NCBI RefSeq assembly: GCF_030272615.1
Contig: NC_081415.1
Span: 416,668,757 to 416,732,756, forward strand
Direction: 5' to 3'
DNA: 64,000 nucleotides
From: Cryptomeria japonica
Lineage: Eukaryota; Streptophyta; Pinopsida; Cupressales; Cupressaceae
Positions 48,191-60,935 of the stretch are shown here, in pieces. The notes under the pieces were generated by a model. That model was not told the DNA's origin. It saw only the letters and a program-made list of their open reading frames with translations, and did no database searches. How positions within the stretch are numbered: position 1 is the stretch's first letter; every line of letters starts with the position of its first letter. The position numbers and the translations under genes were made by a program.

Positions 48191-49010
48191 TAGATATCTT
48201 GGAAGTTATTCAAAGGATTCACATCTGTACAATGATTATTGTCTTAAAAGACTTCAAATGGAGCTTCCACCATAGATCTTTTATTGTTCTCTGCTGGTCA
48301 TAATGGAAAAATGTTTATGCCAACTTTATTGATACATGTGTCCATGTATGGTGGCCTCTTAACAGAACGTTTTATCATGAAAGAATCACAAATCATATTG
48401 TAGCTACTCATGATCACACTATTATATATGGTAATGCTGACAAAGAAATACTTATTACCTCAAATGAGAAATGGAAATTGGACATCACCATTCCTCTAAT
48501 TAGGACAAAAGTGGCATACATATCAATGATGGACTCATCTTAAAACATTAATAAAATTAGAACGGCATTTTTTATGAAGACTTATTTGGAGAAGTGGAAT
48601 GCATGAACACAATCACTGACATTGTTGAGAAGAGGTTTCAATGCACCATCCTCCGAGAATGTTACGGGTAAGAAAAGCATTGATGATGAAAACTTTGGTT
48701 TTAGGTCTTATATTGGTCCTTCAACCCTCAGCTTAGAGACCTGATGATCACGACACAGAGGAAGATTAGTGGCATTTGGAATGTTCTCGTAGAAAATCAG
48801 AAAAATGTAGTTCAAGTTGTTCATGATTGCAAGAAGACACATTGCCATTTCAACAAGGCCAACATCTTATTTTCTCTTTGATGTTATGGGCTTCAAATTT
48901 TATTTTATTTTGTAAAAGTAACTTGATTTCCAGGGAAATTATACAAATTTTAATTGGAAATAAAATTTGTTATTTTCTATCAGATAGTTGCTTAAGTAGT
49001 TACCGAGGTA
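48191..49010. other. Non-coding stretch
   Basis: Follows the PPR pieces; no motif recognised. Part could be decayed downstream PPR sequence. Confidence 0.4.
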
Positions 49011-49018
49011 GTTAGGAG

Positions 49019-49925
49019 TAGAGGTCCTAGACTCATCCCGAGCCGAGTGACCCTAGGCGAGTCCCAAGGGTCCAAACTTGGGCGAGTCCTGGTGAGTAGA
49101 GGGACTCGTGGAGTCGGTGAGTCCTTATGCCTAGACTCAGCCAAACTCAAAAAAAAATTAAAAATGACAAAAATGACAAAAAAGGACATTTTTTGATGTT
49201 TTTCTTTAAAAAAAAAATTGGGAGCATAGCCCTTGAACCCCCACTTCTGGCCCACGAGGAAACGCAAGTGGCACAGCTTCTATCATTGTTTTTTTTTCAC
49301 ATCTAACACCTTGTGTAGATCATTCAAGCTATGGATCATGTGTTTAGTGATGAGGACCTTGATTGGGTTGACCAAGCAAATAGAGAAGTTGAGGTTGTAG
49401 CCGTGGCAGAGGAGGAGGTAAGAGCACGAGTAGACACAGGCATAGTTGATGTTGTTGAGGGTGCCATGGAGCCACAAACAGAGACTATGGTTGTTAAATC
49501 ATCCAAGACCTACCTTAGACGCCTTCATAGGAGGGATGCAGGCTCCTTTGAACCATAGACTTGCAGATATTGTTTTGATATTTGTGTGGAACATTTGATG
49601 TCATGGATTTTATATTCCACGAGTTTTGTATAGATTTAACAATATTTGTATACCAAGTTTGCCATTTCCTTCAACTACAATTTGCATTTATACTTAGATG
49701 ATTGATGTATACTTGTGTATGTGATCAAATTAGCTTCTATTTGATGAAGTTATTGTGTCTTTAAGGTTTATTAAATAAAAGGTGCATGAAACAAGTTTTA
49801 AATCCTTAAAACTCTCTAAATTCCTTTGATTTTTCACTTTGTCGAGTCATGTCAAGTTTGTGCAGAGTTTTTCTGCCGAGTCCCAAGTCAAGTCACCCTT
49901 GTTGAGTCTGAGTCTTGTTTCTATC
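49019..49925. mobile_element. hAT-like non-autonomous element with ACTCG-type subterminal repeats
   Basis: Flanked by gttaggag (49,011-49,018) and attaggag (49,926-49,933), an 8-bp duplication with one mismatch, the hAT length. The left end TAGAGGTCCTAGACTCA and the inverse of the right end (TAGAAACAAGACTCA) are imperfect inverted repeats. Both subterminal regions are packed with GAGTC/ACTCG motifs (49,028-49,145 and 49,844-49,915). It contains a short acidic reading frame but no transposase core. Confidence 0.45.
49331..49558 (+). pseudogene. Acidic 75-codon frame inside the hAT-like element
   Basis: MDHVFSDEDLDWVDQA start, rich in Glu/Val, ending RRDAGSFEP. hAT transposases often end in an acidic tail, so it may be the last-exon remnant of one. 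There is no dimerisation motif or catalytic residue, so this is a guess from context. Confidence 0.3.
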
Positions 49926-49933
49926 ATTAGGAG

Positions 49934-51944
49934 ATAGTTATGAAATGGCTATGAGTTATTTATTAAGAGTCGTCTATATATACAAGGCTAATTCAAATGT
50001 AAAGGACTCATAGATAGGGGGAAACTCTAGAGAAATTCTTAAGACACTTTGATGACTTTTGTGTTTACACCTTGTATAGAAGGGTCTTGAGATTGTATAA
50101 TTTCATGGAAATAATAAAAAAATACATTTAACTCATATGTTCTAGATGTACTTCCAAGTTATTACATATTTTCCGTACGTCAAATTAGTGATACCTATTT
50201 TCTCTATGTATATCAATTGTCATCTATTATTGAAATGCTTATAATCCATAAAATTGATATGATGAAACACAATCAAACTTTGGTATCTTGGTTTGAATGT
50301 GTTGAAGTTACTCATCTATTTGTATGTTGAGATTTGTCACTCTTCTTTCATCACCATTGCATATCAAAATGTACTTTATTGTAAGAACACCTTTGTTATT
50401 ATCAATCTTGAAATCTTATTTGGTAATCATATGTTTGCCAATAGGGTTTCTATTATTCAATTTTATCTTCTCTTTATTGTACTTTCAAGTTAAGTGTACA
50501 CAACCCTAAAAAACCCATCATACGAGGGAGCCACCCCTCTCACACGCAAAGGAAGATTGTTATTCAGTAGCAATCTCTCCAAATATTGGGACATTTGTCG
50601 CTACCTATTGGTTAGGTTACTTTGAAATCTACAATGACTAATTTGTTTACCAACACAATCTTAGTGTAGTTAATTAAATATACCTCAATATTACACCCAA
50701 TTAGCAAGAATGGTCAGCATGCATCAAACCTGAAAATTGGCTATGCAAGAGATACCAATAATGAAAAATGATAATCGCACTCGGTCGGATGACCTACTAA
50801 AAATACACACTCCCTCCAAGAATCTTGGACACCACACCAAAAGCCAAAAACATTAGGAAGTGTTGTATGCCAATTGCAATGCAAAAGAACTTGGAAAATG
50901 GGAACACTACAATTGACAATGATCCTATCCCCAACACACGTGTTCAAAAAACCAATGGTAACAAGAGTAAAAAGAAAAAAGTGAATACCCTTGAGCAAAT
51001 TTTACTTTCCCTCAAAAATTGATGTTGGCACATGATCTTATACCAAAAAAATCTAATTATGCTAGCCTTGATATTGGCATGACCTCCTTGCTTCATACTC
51101 TTAGAAGGAGAGTTGATAACTTCTCACAAAAGATTATACAAGGGCTACTTATGGGGTGAGATAGTATGCTCAATTGGCTAAAGTTTCTAATGCTACTAGA
51201 GGGAAGAGGTGCCCCTACTAATAAGGATGAAGTTCAAAAAGGTGATGAGAATGTGTAAGAAATACAATTATATTCCCCCTTTAACTCTCCCTGGAAGATC
51301 CTATTTGAAGATGAAGGGGGTTTTTAATCCGTCCTTCATGATCCTAGACACTATTTCCCTTTCTCCTGCTAATACGACCAAGGAAGATGAGGAGAATGGA
51401 GAACTTGAAAGGGATAATGTTGCCTTCAAGGACTTCAATTGCAATGATGAAAGAATTGAAATAATTGGTAAACTAGATAGTATTCTCCTTTGAAAGAGCT
51501 TAGTGGGAAAGACAAAATTTGTGACAAGAGCTTTCCAAAACAAAGTGGTGAAAATTAAGCGACTATATATGATCTTATCAAAATAAAAGATGAAATAATG
51601 AAAAATGTTGTTCTAAGGGTCGTCATTCTTAAGAGTAAGCTTAAGAAATGGAATCTTATTCAAGAAAAAAGATAAGACTTCCAAGAAGCTTTAAAAGATT
51701 GGTTCACAGATCAATACAGGTGCTGGAAAATGAGAGGACGAGCTTAATACTATCTAAATTTGAAAAACCCTAGTTACTCAATACAAGGTGTGAGTTTTTG
51801 TTCACTAGTGCTTCCCGTGTATGTCTATTTGTGTTGTTTCATGTTTTGTTTATAAAGACCGACACCCTTTCCCAACTTACCTAATAAAAAACATTAGAGT
51901 TTCATCTACAAGGATGTTCTGTATATTACTTCAAATCATTACTC
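49934..51944. other. Non-coding stretch with unrecognised broken frames
   Basis: Frames near 50,825-51,020 (Lys-rich) and 51,040-51,500 may be pieces of one decayed gene, but I recognise no family. Confidence 0.4.
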
Positions 51945-52570
51945 GTAAAGTGCTTTCCAACCCCTAATAACTTTCTAGTTTAATCATCTGTTTTTTATAC
52001 CCTGGCAGTTCTCAAAATTAAGAATATGAAAGTCCCATTGAGTAATATGTGAGATATAATAGAAAAGCACATAATCCATACTCCCGAGCATAAGCAGCGC
52101 CAAATTGGCCATAAATATACTTTCCAACCCCTACTAACTTTCTAGTTTAATCATCTATTGAGTAATATGTGAGATATAATAGAAAAGCACATAATCCATA
52201 CTCCCGAGCATAAGCAGCGCCAAATTGGCCATAAATATACTTTCCAACCCCTACTAACTTTCTAGTTTAATCATCTGTTTTTTATACCCTGGCAGTTCTC
52301 AAAATTAAGAATATGAATGAGTCCCATTGAGTAATATGTGAGATATAATAGAAAAGCACATATTCCATACTCCCGAGCATAAGCAGCGCCAAATTGGCCA
52401 TAAATATACTTTCCAACCCCTACTAACTTTCTAGTTTAATCATCTGTTTTTTATACCCTGGCAGTTCTCAAAATTAAGAATATGAATGAGTCCCATTGAG
52501 TAATATGTGAGATATAATAGAAAAGCACATATTCCATACTCCCGAGCATAAGCAGCGCCAAATTGGCCAT
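51945..52570. repeat. 169-bp tandem repeat, about four units
   Basis: agtaatatgt recurs at 52,041, 52,161, 52,330 and 52,499, spacings of 120, 169 and 169. The short spacing lacks about 49 bp present in the others. Units share ccgagcataagcagcgcc and ccctggcagttctcaa and are nearly identical, so the expansion is recent. Confidence 0.95.
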
Positions 52571-53221
52571 ATTTGTAGTAAGGGCACAACTTTTAACACA
52601 TTTGTGCTAAAAGCATATTTTTCTCAATTACGTTCACCTCTTTAGAGGTCAGAAGAAAAATACATGTTATGTTACAAGTAAAATTCCCTGTTTATGCTCA
52701 AAAAATAACGAGATGAATGCTCATTTTAAACAAAAATATGATTCCAAATAAGCAGAAAATGTTTCAAAAATGTTGGGCAAAATACGATACATGAAAAAAA
52801 CCTGTTAGCCAAGTGAGGTGACCGAGATTTTGTTCAAACTTCCATTAAAAAAGAGAAATCCATCGATGATCTTAGAGAAGCAGTATTGTCTGTGTTAAAG
52901 CAATCTAGCTCCATCAAAATTGACATAACCTGGGAGTTGTGCACTACCCATCAAATTAAACAAAACTTGTTTTAAGCATATAAAATGATCTAATCAGAAC
53001 ACAATTTCTTTAAAACAATTATGCTCTTAAAGAAATTGCAGAAAGGTAGAACTGTGCTTCAAACAGATGTCATTGTAAATCAACTTGAGATACAAACAGT
53101 ATCTCATTACACAAGAAGCAAGTGATTTTTCTGTCAAATCTTAAAAATGCCGACGTTTATAAAACTCGATTAAAATAAATAATGAAGAGCCCATGTGTTA
53201 AACTGCTTGATTAGATTGGTC
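52571..53221. other. RPN12 3' flank / probable 3' UTR
   Basis: Downstream of the RPN12 stop on the minus strand. No other gene recognised; the polyadenylation site was not placed. Confidence 0.5.
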
Positions 53222-56073
53222 CTACACAATCCGTTCCAGTTCTCTTGCATATCCCAGTGTTTGATTTATGAGCTGCAATGAAGGGATTTCTTTACATGGA
53301 GCAGACTCTTTCACCTTTTGAAAATATACAGAGTCATTTCTTATCTCCCACTCAGGATGCTCCTACACAAAGAAAGAATCAACATAATTTAGTATGCTTC
53401 TCACAAAGTATTTCCAAGATCATCTGTCTAAGCATTCATCGTTGTCTCATTCAGAAGAAAAATAAAACATTGATGGGCAGAAGTTGCAGTTCAAGAGACA
53501 CCAACTATCAACAATTGAGAGAAACTACAAATATTTTGAAGAAAAATATATGATCGTTTAAAATATCAAGTCATATCTACAGGGATGATAAACACATTAA
53601 AGCAATATCACTAAAAATAATGCAAGCCACCCAATGGCAAACATGTAATAACCAAAAGCTTCATGGTATAAGAAAGTATGTCTCCTGCAGATCAGTTTAC
53701 ATGAGGGAAAGCAAGATGTGATACTGCCTTCTACCTTTCAGAAAGAAGGATAATCTCAAATATTGAGAATATTTTATTGGAAAATGCAGGAAAGAAGGAA
53801 AAGGGAAAATGTCCTCCGAATATGTATTATTTACTTTTTTAGATAATATCAGCCAGTTAGTCATAGACAATTCAACTCTATCCCTAAAATATTAAACTCT
53901 TCTCCTAGCAAATGAGATTTTGAAGTCTTAAATATATCTAAAATTCTAGGCATACTTCTCTGACATATTCCTCCAATTCCTCATCAGAAGTGAACATCAA
54001 GATTTGCTTGGCATGTTGTAGCGATAAATAGTCATATGCCTTCTCACTGCAACCTGCAATTTCATCTCTGCGTTAAAAGAAACATAAAATCCATTAGAAC
54101 TTACTAAACAAAGATGTCAACCATTAAAAGGTATTGAGCATCGAAACATATCATAATGGAAATATATCTATATTTGGGAACAGTGCATATTCTACATCAT
54201 TAATCTAAAGAACATAGGCATTAATAAAAGAAGGCAATACAGAAATTTAATGCATAAGCTTGTATAATAACCAAGCATGTTTCTTTATGTTTTTAAACTC
54301 TGAAAGTTACTCTCTCAAGGAACAGACAGCTAGTAAGGAAGAAAGGGAAAATTCCACGTTTCCAGGATGTGGGTGGTTAACAGTTAACACTTCACATACC
54401 ATGAAAATATAAAAGAGATGTATAAACTTTTGTCTGTAGCATGCTTATTTTCTCTAAAAATCCTCTTTTATTTATATACTGAGAGATGACATACATAATT
54501 ATGGCTTCTATCTATAGTTGAGAACACTGCATATTCTACATACTTAATGTACAAAACATATGGCATTAACAGAAGAAGATCACAAAAACTTAATTCATAT
54601 GCTTGTCTAATAACCAAGCATGTTCATTTGTGTTTCTGAACAGCGAAAAGTCAATCTTTATCAAGTACAGACATTCACAAAGGAAGAAATGGAAAATTCC
54701 ATGTTCTAAGTCCTGGAAAGTTTAACTTCGCATACCATGAAAGTGAAAAAGAGATGTATAAAAAAATCTCTGTAGCAAGCTTATTTTATCTTTATAACCT
54801 CTTTTATTTATTTCAATTTTTAGTAATGGAGGCATAAATACATCCAAAAACAAGTAAAGACCATTCAATATTCATAAAGGCATGCTGCATAACCTATGAT
54901 ATCAGGAAAAGAGAACTTCAATTTATCAATCAAATTGTAGAAGAATGAGCCCATGGAAATGTCGTCATACCAAGTTATCAACAACATCAGGAGCGGAAAA
55001 TGATTAGTAGCTGGCAAATTTCAAGAAGCTGGGGATATTACTATATAGACGTCAAAATCAATATGTCCAGCTTGCTCCATAGATGAATATGTTTTACCCT
55101 GACAGCCTCCACTAATATACTGACTACATTGCTAGTTTGCAACTCATTAAGAGTTTAGTATTGAATAGACAGATACATCGCAACTCATTACCAAAAACAT
55201 TAGGACTAATTATAGGTAAATACTAAATTGTAGAAAATTTCTCTAGCATAAAGAAAAGTCATCATATGCATCTGCATCTAAATATTGACAGAAAGTAAAC
55301 TCAATTTTGTAGTTGTTTATAGAAGTAACAATTGCAGCTTATTCTGACACCTTTGAAGGAAGTCTATCAGTCTTCTGGTTTCTGCATACCTAGGTTCTTT
55401 GCATATGTATACATGCCAGCTGCCACAAAATGCTACTCTTAAACTTTATCTCATGCTCAAATTTAAAGAAAGAATAATAGGAGAGAGAAAAAATAGTTCA
55501 GAAATATTTTAAACATTCACTTCCACGCAAAGATGAACATAGGTAAAGATTTGTTCAAATTTTGAAAGGGGCGGTGATGGAAGAAATTGGGTAAGTGTGG
55601 CCTGCATCAATGTTTATCTTGTTTCCTTGACAGAGTTACCAAAACCATGAACAGTGCAAGCTTATGAGTTTTCTTTTGCTGTAAAGTTTCACCCCTTTTT
55701 CAACACAGGTATGAGAATGGAAAATCATGTTAAAAGATCAAAGAGAGTGTATGCTAAAGAAAATTACTGATACATGATAACATAGATATATATATATATA
55801 TGCATATACCTGACAGTCTTAGCAAGAAGATCCATGAAATATACATAGGTTTCATGTGGGACAGCCTGTCTTGCACTTAGAACACGGTTATATGCACCTT
55901 CCATGAAAGATTGTTCTAATTCAACAGCATGCCTAATGCATGCATTATCAAGAGCCTCAGGTGACAGTAGCTCAAGCTCTGTGTGAAATTCAGCAATCCT
56001 GTTCTGAACCAGTAGGCGAAGTAGATTAAGCCCCAGAATTGGGAACTCCTCAGTAGATGGCAGAAGAATGCCT
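53222..56073 (-). CDS. RPN12: 26S proteasome lid subunit RPN12 (last three exons, 5' part outside window)
   Basis: Minus-strand exons 56,073-55,810, 54,067-53,956 and 53,362-53,222 (264, 112 and 141 nt). All boundaries are AG/GT, phases fit, and no stop occurs before the TAG at 53,224-53,222. They encode about 171 C-terminal residues matching plant RPN12: LGLNLLRLLVQNRIAEFHTE and SFMEGAYNRVLSAR in the first, DEIAGCSEKAYDYLSLQHAK in the second, EHPEWEIRNDSVYFQ and LINQTLGYARELERIV in the last. The family is about 270 residues, so roughly the first 100 are missing. RPN12 (PSMD8 homologue) has a CSN8/PSMD8 (PCI-like) domain and its C-terminal helix helps close the lid helical bundle of the 19S particle. 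The frame is intact, so the gene may be functional if the upstream exons lie beyond position 64,000. Confidence 0.93.
53363..53955 (-). other. RPN12 last intron
   Basis: 593 bp, GTATGCC donor (minus strand) and TGTAG acceptor. Nothing else seen in it. Confidence 0.85.
54068..55809 (-). other. RPN12 penultimate intron
   Basis: 1,742 bp, GTATATG donor and CGCAG acceptor. It contains two diverged copies of a ~280-bp segment (about 54,150-54,430 and 54,510-54,790, each with accaagcatgtt, ggaagaaa.ggaaaattcca and accatgaaa), an internal direct duplication. Confidence 0.8.
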
Positions 56074-56518
56074 CTGTATCAAATCAAAGAATGAAAATAA
56101 GCAACTGAGTGATCGAGAACACAGACCAAACATGACTGTATTATCAAGATGGACATCAAAGTAAGCATACACACAGTTCTCCATAGAAACAGAAGCAGAA
56201 AATGTTATATAAAATTGTAACAATTCTGAAGTTCTCGTTCATATAATAGACAAAAGCTAGAGTAAAATCATAAAATGTGCAAACAAATGATCTACTTTTG
56301 GAGAAACATTCAGAGCATCATATGCACCAAAAACACTTCATACTAACCCAGAACAGCCAATCAACAAATATATTCTTACTACAAAACAACAATAAAAAGT
56401 GAAACAACTTAAACGAACTGCAAGTAATGATCTCGGAGACAAAACACCAGATAATGGTATTTAATATATAACATAAACTAAATTTTAATTCAGATAATTT
56501 ATTTCCCTGGGTTCATCT
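56074..56518 (-). other. Start of a long RPN12 intron
   Basis: GATACAG acceptor next to the exon at 56,073. No upstream exon is recognisable before the copia cluster or up to the window end, so this intron is at least 7.9 kb if the gene is whole. Confidence 0.6.
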
Positions 56519-56640
56519 TATTAGAATATTTAATTATATTTTAGTCACCTATATTTAGTTCCTTGTTTAATGGTCATTTAGTTCTGCTATTTCTGTGGAC
56601 GTTGAGATTTTTGCTCTTTTTTGGCACCATTTATGCTGTT
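56519..56640 (+). repeat. Inverted LTR-start and leader fragment
   Basis: 56,519-56,573 is the inverse of 57,321-57,375 (LTR start, TATTAGAATATT). 56,579-56,640 is leader sequence in plus orientation. It then flips to minus-oriented leader at about 56,641, a fold-back junction. Confidence 0.75.
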
Positions 56641-57083
56641 TATAAATTCCGAGGCAAATTTGCTGGCACAAAATTCGGGGTGCGGAAAACGAGTCACCCA
56701 GAAAAATCTGAGACCAACCTAAAAAAGCTCTCGAAAAACCCACCAAGAATCTGAAAACAGAATGCAAATCCGACGGCTAAAAAATAGAGGCACGGAAAAC
56801 GATGCACCCAGAAAAATCTGACGATGACCCAGTTGAGGTCTCAAAAAACCCACCAAGAATCTTCAACCAGAATAAAATTTCGACTTGAACTGAAGGGTCA
56901 AAACCCTAATCGAAAATTGCAGAAACCCTAAGAAAATTTTCAACCTGCAAAAAAAAATCTGCTCAGGAAGAGAAAAAAAAATCTGCTCTTTTTAAAAAAA
57001 AAAAATAGTTTTAAAAAAAATCTCTTCGATATAAACTTCGAAAAATTTTAATAACAAAAAATTTCGAAATTTTTAATTTCCAT

Positions 57084-57095
57084 GCTCTGATACCA
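57084..57095 (-). promoter_or_regulatory. Primer-binding site, copia cluster
   Basis: Plus strand gctctgatacca (minus tggtatcagagc), directly against the LTR at 57,096. Confidence 0.9.
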
Positions 57096-57375
57096 TGAAA
57101 AATAAATTGAATGAATGATTCAATAATCGGATGATTACATTGAACGATATACACACGTATATATAGAGGTTACAAGACGATGTTCTATAATTAGAACATA
57201 ACGTTAAAGTAAAAGATTAAAGAGCTAAAAGCTAAATTAAGCTTAGAAGCTAATTAACTAAAAAGAAAAAGCTAAATGCTAAATAAAGCTTAAAAGCTAA
57301 TTAACTAAAACGCTAAAAGACCATTAAACAAGGAACTAAATATAGGTGACTAAAATATAATTAAATATTCTAATA
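57096..57375 (-). repeat. Copia-cluster LTR 1
   Basis: 280 bp, plus-strand ends tgaaaaataa ... ttctaata. It has a primer-binding site on its left and a polypurine tract (57,376-57,384, minus aagggaggg) on its right, so it borders two interiors. Confidence 0.85.
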
Positions 57376-60300
57376 CCCTCCCTTAATGGTCATGCTATCT
57401 ATCACACCAAACTGCCCTCTAAATTTGAGAAACTTTGCTGGGCTCAAGGACTTGGTGAGGATATTTGCAGTCTGATCTTCTATAGGAATGTACAGCAATA
57501 TCACTTATCCATCTTCAACATGCTGGTGGATGAAATGACAATGAAGCTCCACATGCTTTGTCTGCTCATGGAAGACTGGATTTTTGGCTAATTTTAGAAC
57601 CCCTTGATCATCACAAAACAAGGGAGTAGGTCCTGGCTGAGACATTTGCATGTCTGCAAGCATCCTACGTAGCCAAATTGCCTCACATGCTGCCTTAACA
57701 GTTCCCCGATACTCTGATTTGGTCGAGGAAAGAGCTATTGCCTATTGCTTCTTGCTGGTCCATGTGACTGCACCTGTACCCAAGCTGAAAACATACCCAG
57801 AAGTTGACTTTTTGTCATCAACACAACCTACCCAATCTGAGTCTGTAAAACCAACCAGCCTAGGATCTTTGCTTCTGCTGTACAGAATGCCAAAATTAGG
57901 AGTGCCCTTCACATATCTAAGCACACGCTTCGCTACAACCCAATGTTCAACTTTTGGGGCTGACATGAAACGAGAAATATAGCTCACAGCATAACTGATG
58001 TCAAGTCTAGTGGCGGTGAGGTAGATGAGGCTGCCCACTAGTTGTCTGAATGAAGACTCATCCACTACAGGTGAATCTGATTTGGCTGATAATTTGAGCC
58101 CTATCTCCATAGGTGTAGATGCAAGTTTACAATCTTGCATTCGAAACTTATCTAGTAACCTCTTAGCATACTTTGACTAGAAATGAATATGTGGCTATCA
58201 GTCTGCCAAACCTCTACACCAAGACAATAATGGAGAAGTCCCAAATCTGTCATATCAAAATGTTGACACAAATTTTGTTTCTGCATGATCAGATGTGCTG
58301 CATTGCCAGTAATGGTGAGATCATCAACATAGACTACTAGAAATAGAATATCATCACTAGTATGTTTGACATACAAATTGGGATCTGAAGGACTCCTCTG
58401 AAAGCCTTGGTCAATCAAGTACTTATCAATTTTGATGTACCATGCATGAGGAGCCTGTTTGAGGCCACAGAGTGCTTTGACTAGTCTACATACCTAGTGT
58501 TCCTTACCGGCAACCTTGAAACCTGGAGGCTGCGTCATATAGACTTCTTCCTGCAAATCACCATTGAGAAAGGCACTCTTGACGTCCATTTGATGGACTT
58601 TCCATCCAAATTGAGTTGAGAGAGCAAGGACAAGCCTAATGGTACTCATCTTGGCTGTGGGAGCAAATGTCTCCTCATAGTCGATGCCCTCCTTCTATGA
58701 AAACTCTTTTGCCACCAACCGAGCCTTGTACTTATCAAGGCTCCCATCAGCTTTATACTTGACTTTAAACACCCATTTGCAACGAATGGGCTTCTTTCCT
58801 AGAGGAAGATCGGACAATACCCAAGTGTTGTTTTTCAGAAGACTATGTTGCTCCGCTGCCATAGCCTTTTCCCATTCAGGTACACCTTTAACCTCTATAT
58901 ATGTTTGAGGCGCATAAATATTGTGAATGTTGGCCATAAGAGCAAAATTAACTGTGTTGCTTGCTCTTACCTCTAACTGATCTACCCTCAATGACCTCAT
59001 CATCATGAACATCACCAATGGTCTTGGCCCACCACTTAGGCCGGAGAGTAGAAGTACCAACATCTGCTGCAGAATGAAGAGTTGCCTGGAATATCTGGAG
59101 CAAGCTCCTCTAGATGTGGATCGAGAAGATCCTAAGGAAAGTCAGGGGGTGCAATGTCATGCCTGGGAGACCCCACAACTTCAGAGTCAACTAAATCCCT
59201 CCCATCAGGTGGAGCTAAGGGAAGACGAACACCCATACTTACAGCCTTTGGAGGGTGATCCTCAGTGCTCAAATCAGGAGAGGAAGGCTGAAAAGGCCCT
59301 CTTTCTTCATCAAATACTACATCTCGACTGAATATGAGGTGATTAGTGTCTATATCAACCAGCCGATATGCCTTGTGGTTGTCATTGTAACCGATGAACA
59401 TCAATTTCTGACTCTTTGTATCCAGTTTGGTGCGCGTCGCATCTGGAATCCAAACATAAGTTGTAGAGCCAAAAACTTTCAAATAGTCTGATTTTGGGCT
59501 GCTTGCCAGACCAAGCTTCCTCTGGAGTCATCTTCTTAACGGCCTTTGTGGGAGATAGGTTCAGAAGGTAGACTACAGTGAAGACCGCTTCCGCCCAAAA
59601 GTGTTTTGGAACATTTATATGCTCCAACATAGACCGAGCCATCTCAGTGATTGTACGGTTCCTGCGCTCAACAACACCGTTCTGTTGTGGGGTGTAAGGT
59701 GCGGTAAGTTGATGCTTAATGCCATGTGATGCACAAAAGTTGGTACACTCTGTAGAACAAAATTCCCCTCCATTGTCGGACCAAAGAGTGACTATCTGAC
59801 AGCTACACTCTTTTTCCACTAAGGCCTTAAACGTTTGAAACATGGTGAACACCTCTGATTTCTGCTTAAGAAAATAAACCCACATGCGTCTGCTGAAATC
59901 ATCAACAAATAATAGAAAATACCTGCATCTAGTGACTGATGGAGTGTTCATGGGACCACAGATGTCTACATGAACAAGTTGCAAGACCTTGGATGCTCTC
60001 CAAGCGTCTCCATCTGAAAACGGAGTCCTATGCTGCTTTCCAGTTTGACACGCTCCGCAAACTCCATGATTCTGAGTTTGAATCTCAAGTAATCCTATGA
60101 CTAGATCCTCTCGAACCAACTGAGAGAGATAGTGGACATTGAGATGCCCATATCGCTAATGCCAAAGAGTGCTGATGGAAGTACTCCTAGCTGCCATGGC
60201 GAGCTCCTGAGAACCATTAGAATCAACAAGTCTATAAAGACCATGATCCTCAATACCAACTGCAACTGTAGTGTGAGTCTCCCTGTCAACAATGCTGCAC

Positions 60301-60935
60301 TTGTGCAACCCGAAGACGACATCCAGCTGTGGTCAATGTTGCATAATCTGACTGACTGATAATAGATTGAGCTTCATACCAGGTACAAAGTATACATTGA
60401 GGAATATTAAATCCCTCCCACCAAATGAAATCTGAACGTTGCCCTTACCGACAACAGTATACTCTTCGCCTCCACCAAAGATCACTGAATCAGTGAAAGG
60501 CATGTACTTTGTAAACCAATCCCAACGATGTGTGAAATGTCGAGAGGCTCCACAATCAATGTACCAGGCTGATGATTGAACATCACCAGAGGAGGTTTGG
60601 GCCATGAACGCATAGAAGGCAGATTCCTTCTAATCAGGGTGCGTGGCAGAATTGGCTTTCTGCTTGGACCCTCCCTGTTTGGATTGTTGGGATGCTATCA
60701 ATTTCCGGCAATCTTTCACCAAATGGCCATATATATGACAATAGGAACACTATAAGCTCTTCTTTTTGGAAGACTGCTGAGGATGACCTTGACCTTGTCC
60801 TTTCTGCTAGAAGGACGGAGCTTTACCCTTGTACTTATGCGTAGCTGAGGCTGTGAAAGCGTGTTCAGTGGATGAATTAACGCTACTTCCAAACTGCTAC
60901 ATCCATCGATCTTGTTGTAGCAGCTTGTTGCAAAG
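57370..60935 (-). pseudogene. Copia gag-pol, decayed
   Basis: Going downstream on the minus strand: partial gag with an intact zinc knuckle CSYCHIYGHLVKDC (about 60,709-60,750); protease with IDCGAS (DSGA altered to DCGA) near 60,560; integrase (60,119-59,382) with HVDICGPM, SDNGGEF and NGVVERRNRT, so the catalytic triad is kept; RT from about 59,060 with VVYVDDL near 58,330; RNase H with GFTDSDWVGCVDDKKSTSGY near 57,830. The frame ends just inside the LTR (stop at 57,372-57,370), overlapping the polypurine tract. Frameshifts and stops occur at several places, and gag is cut at 60,935 by an inversion junction. Confidence 0.9.
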
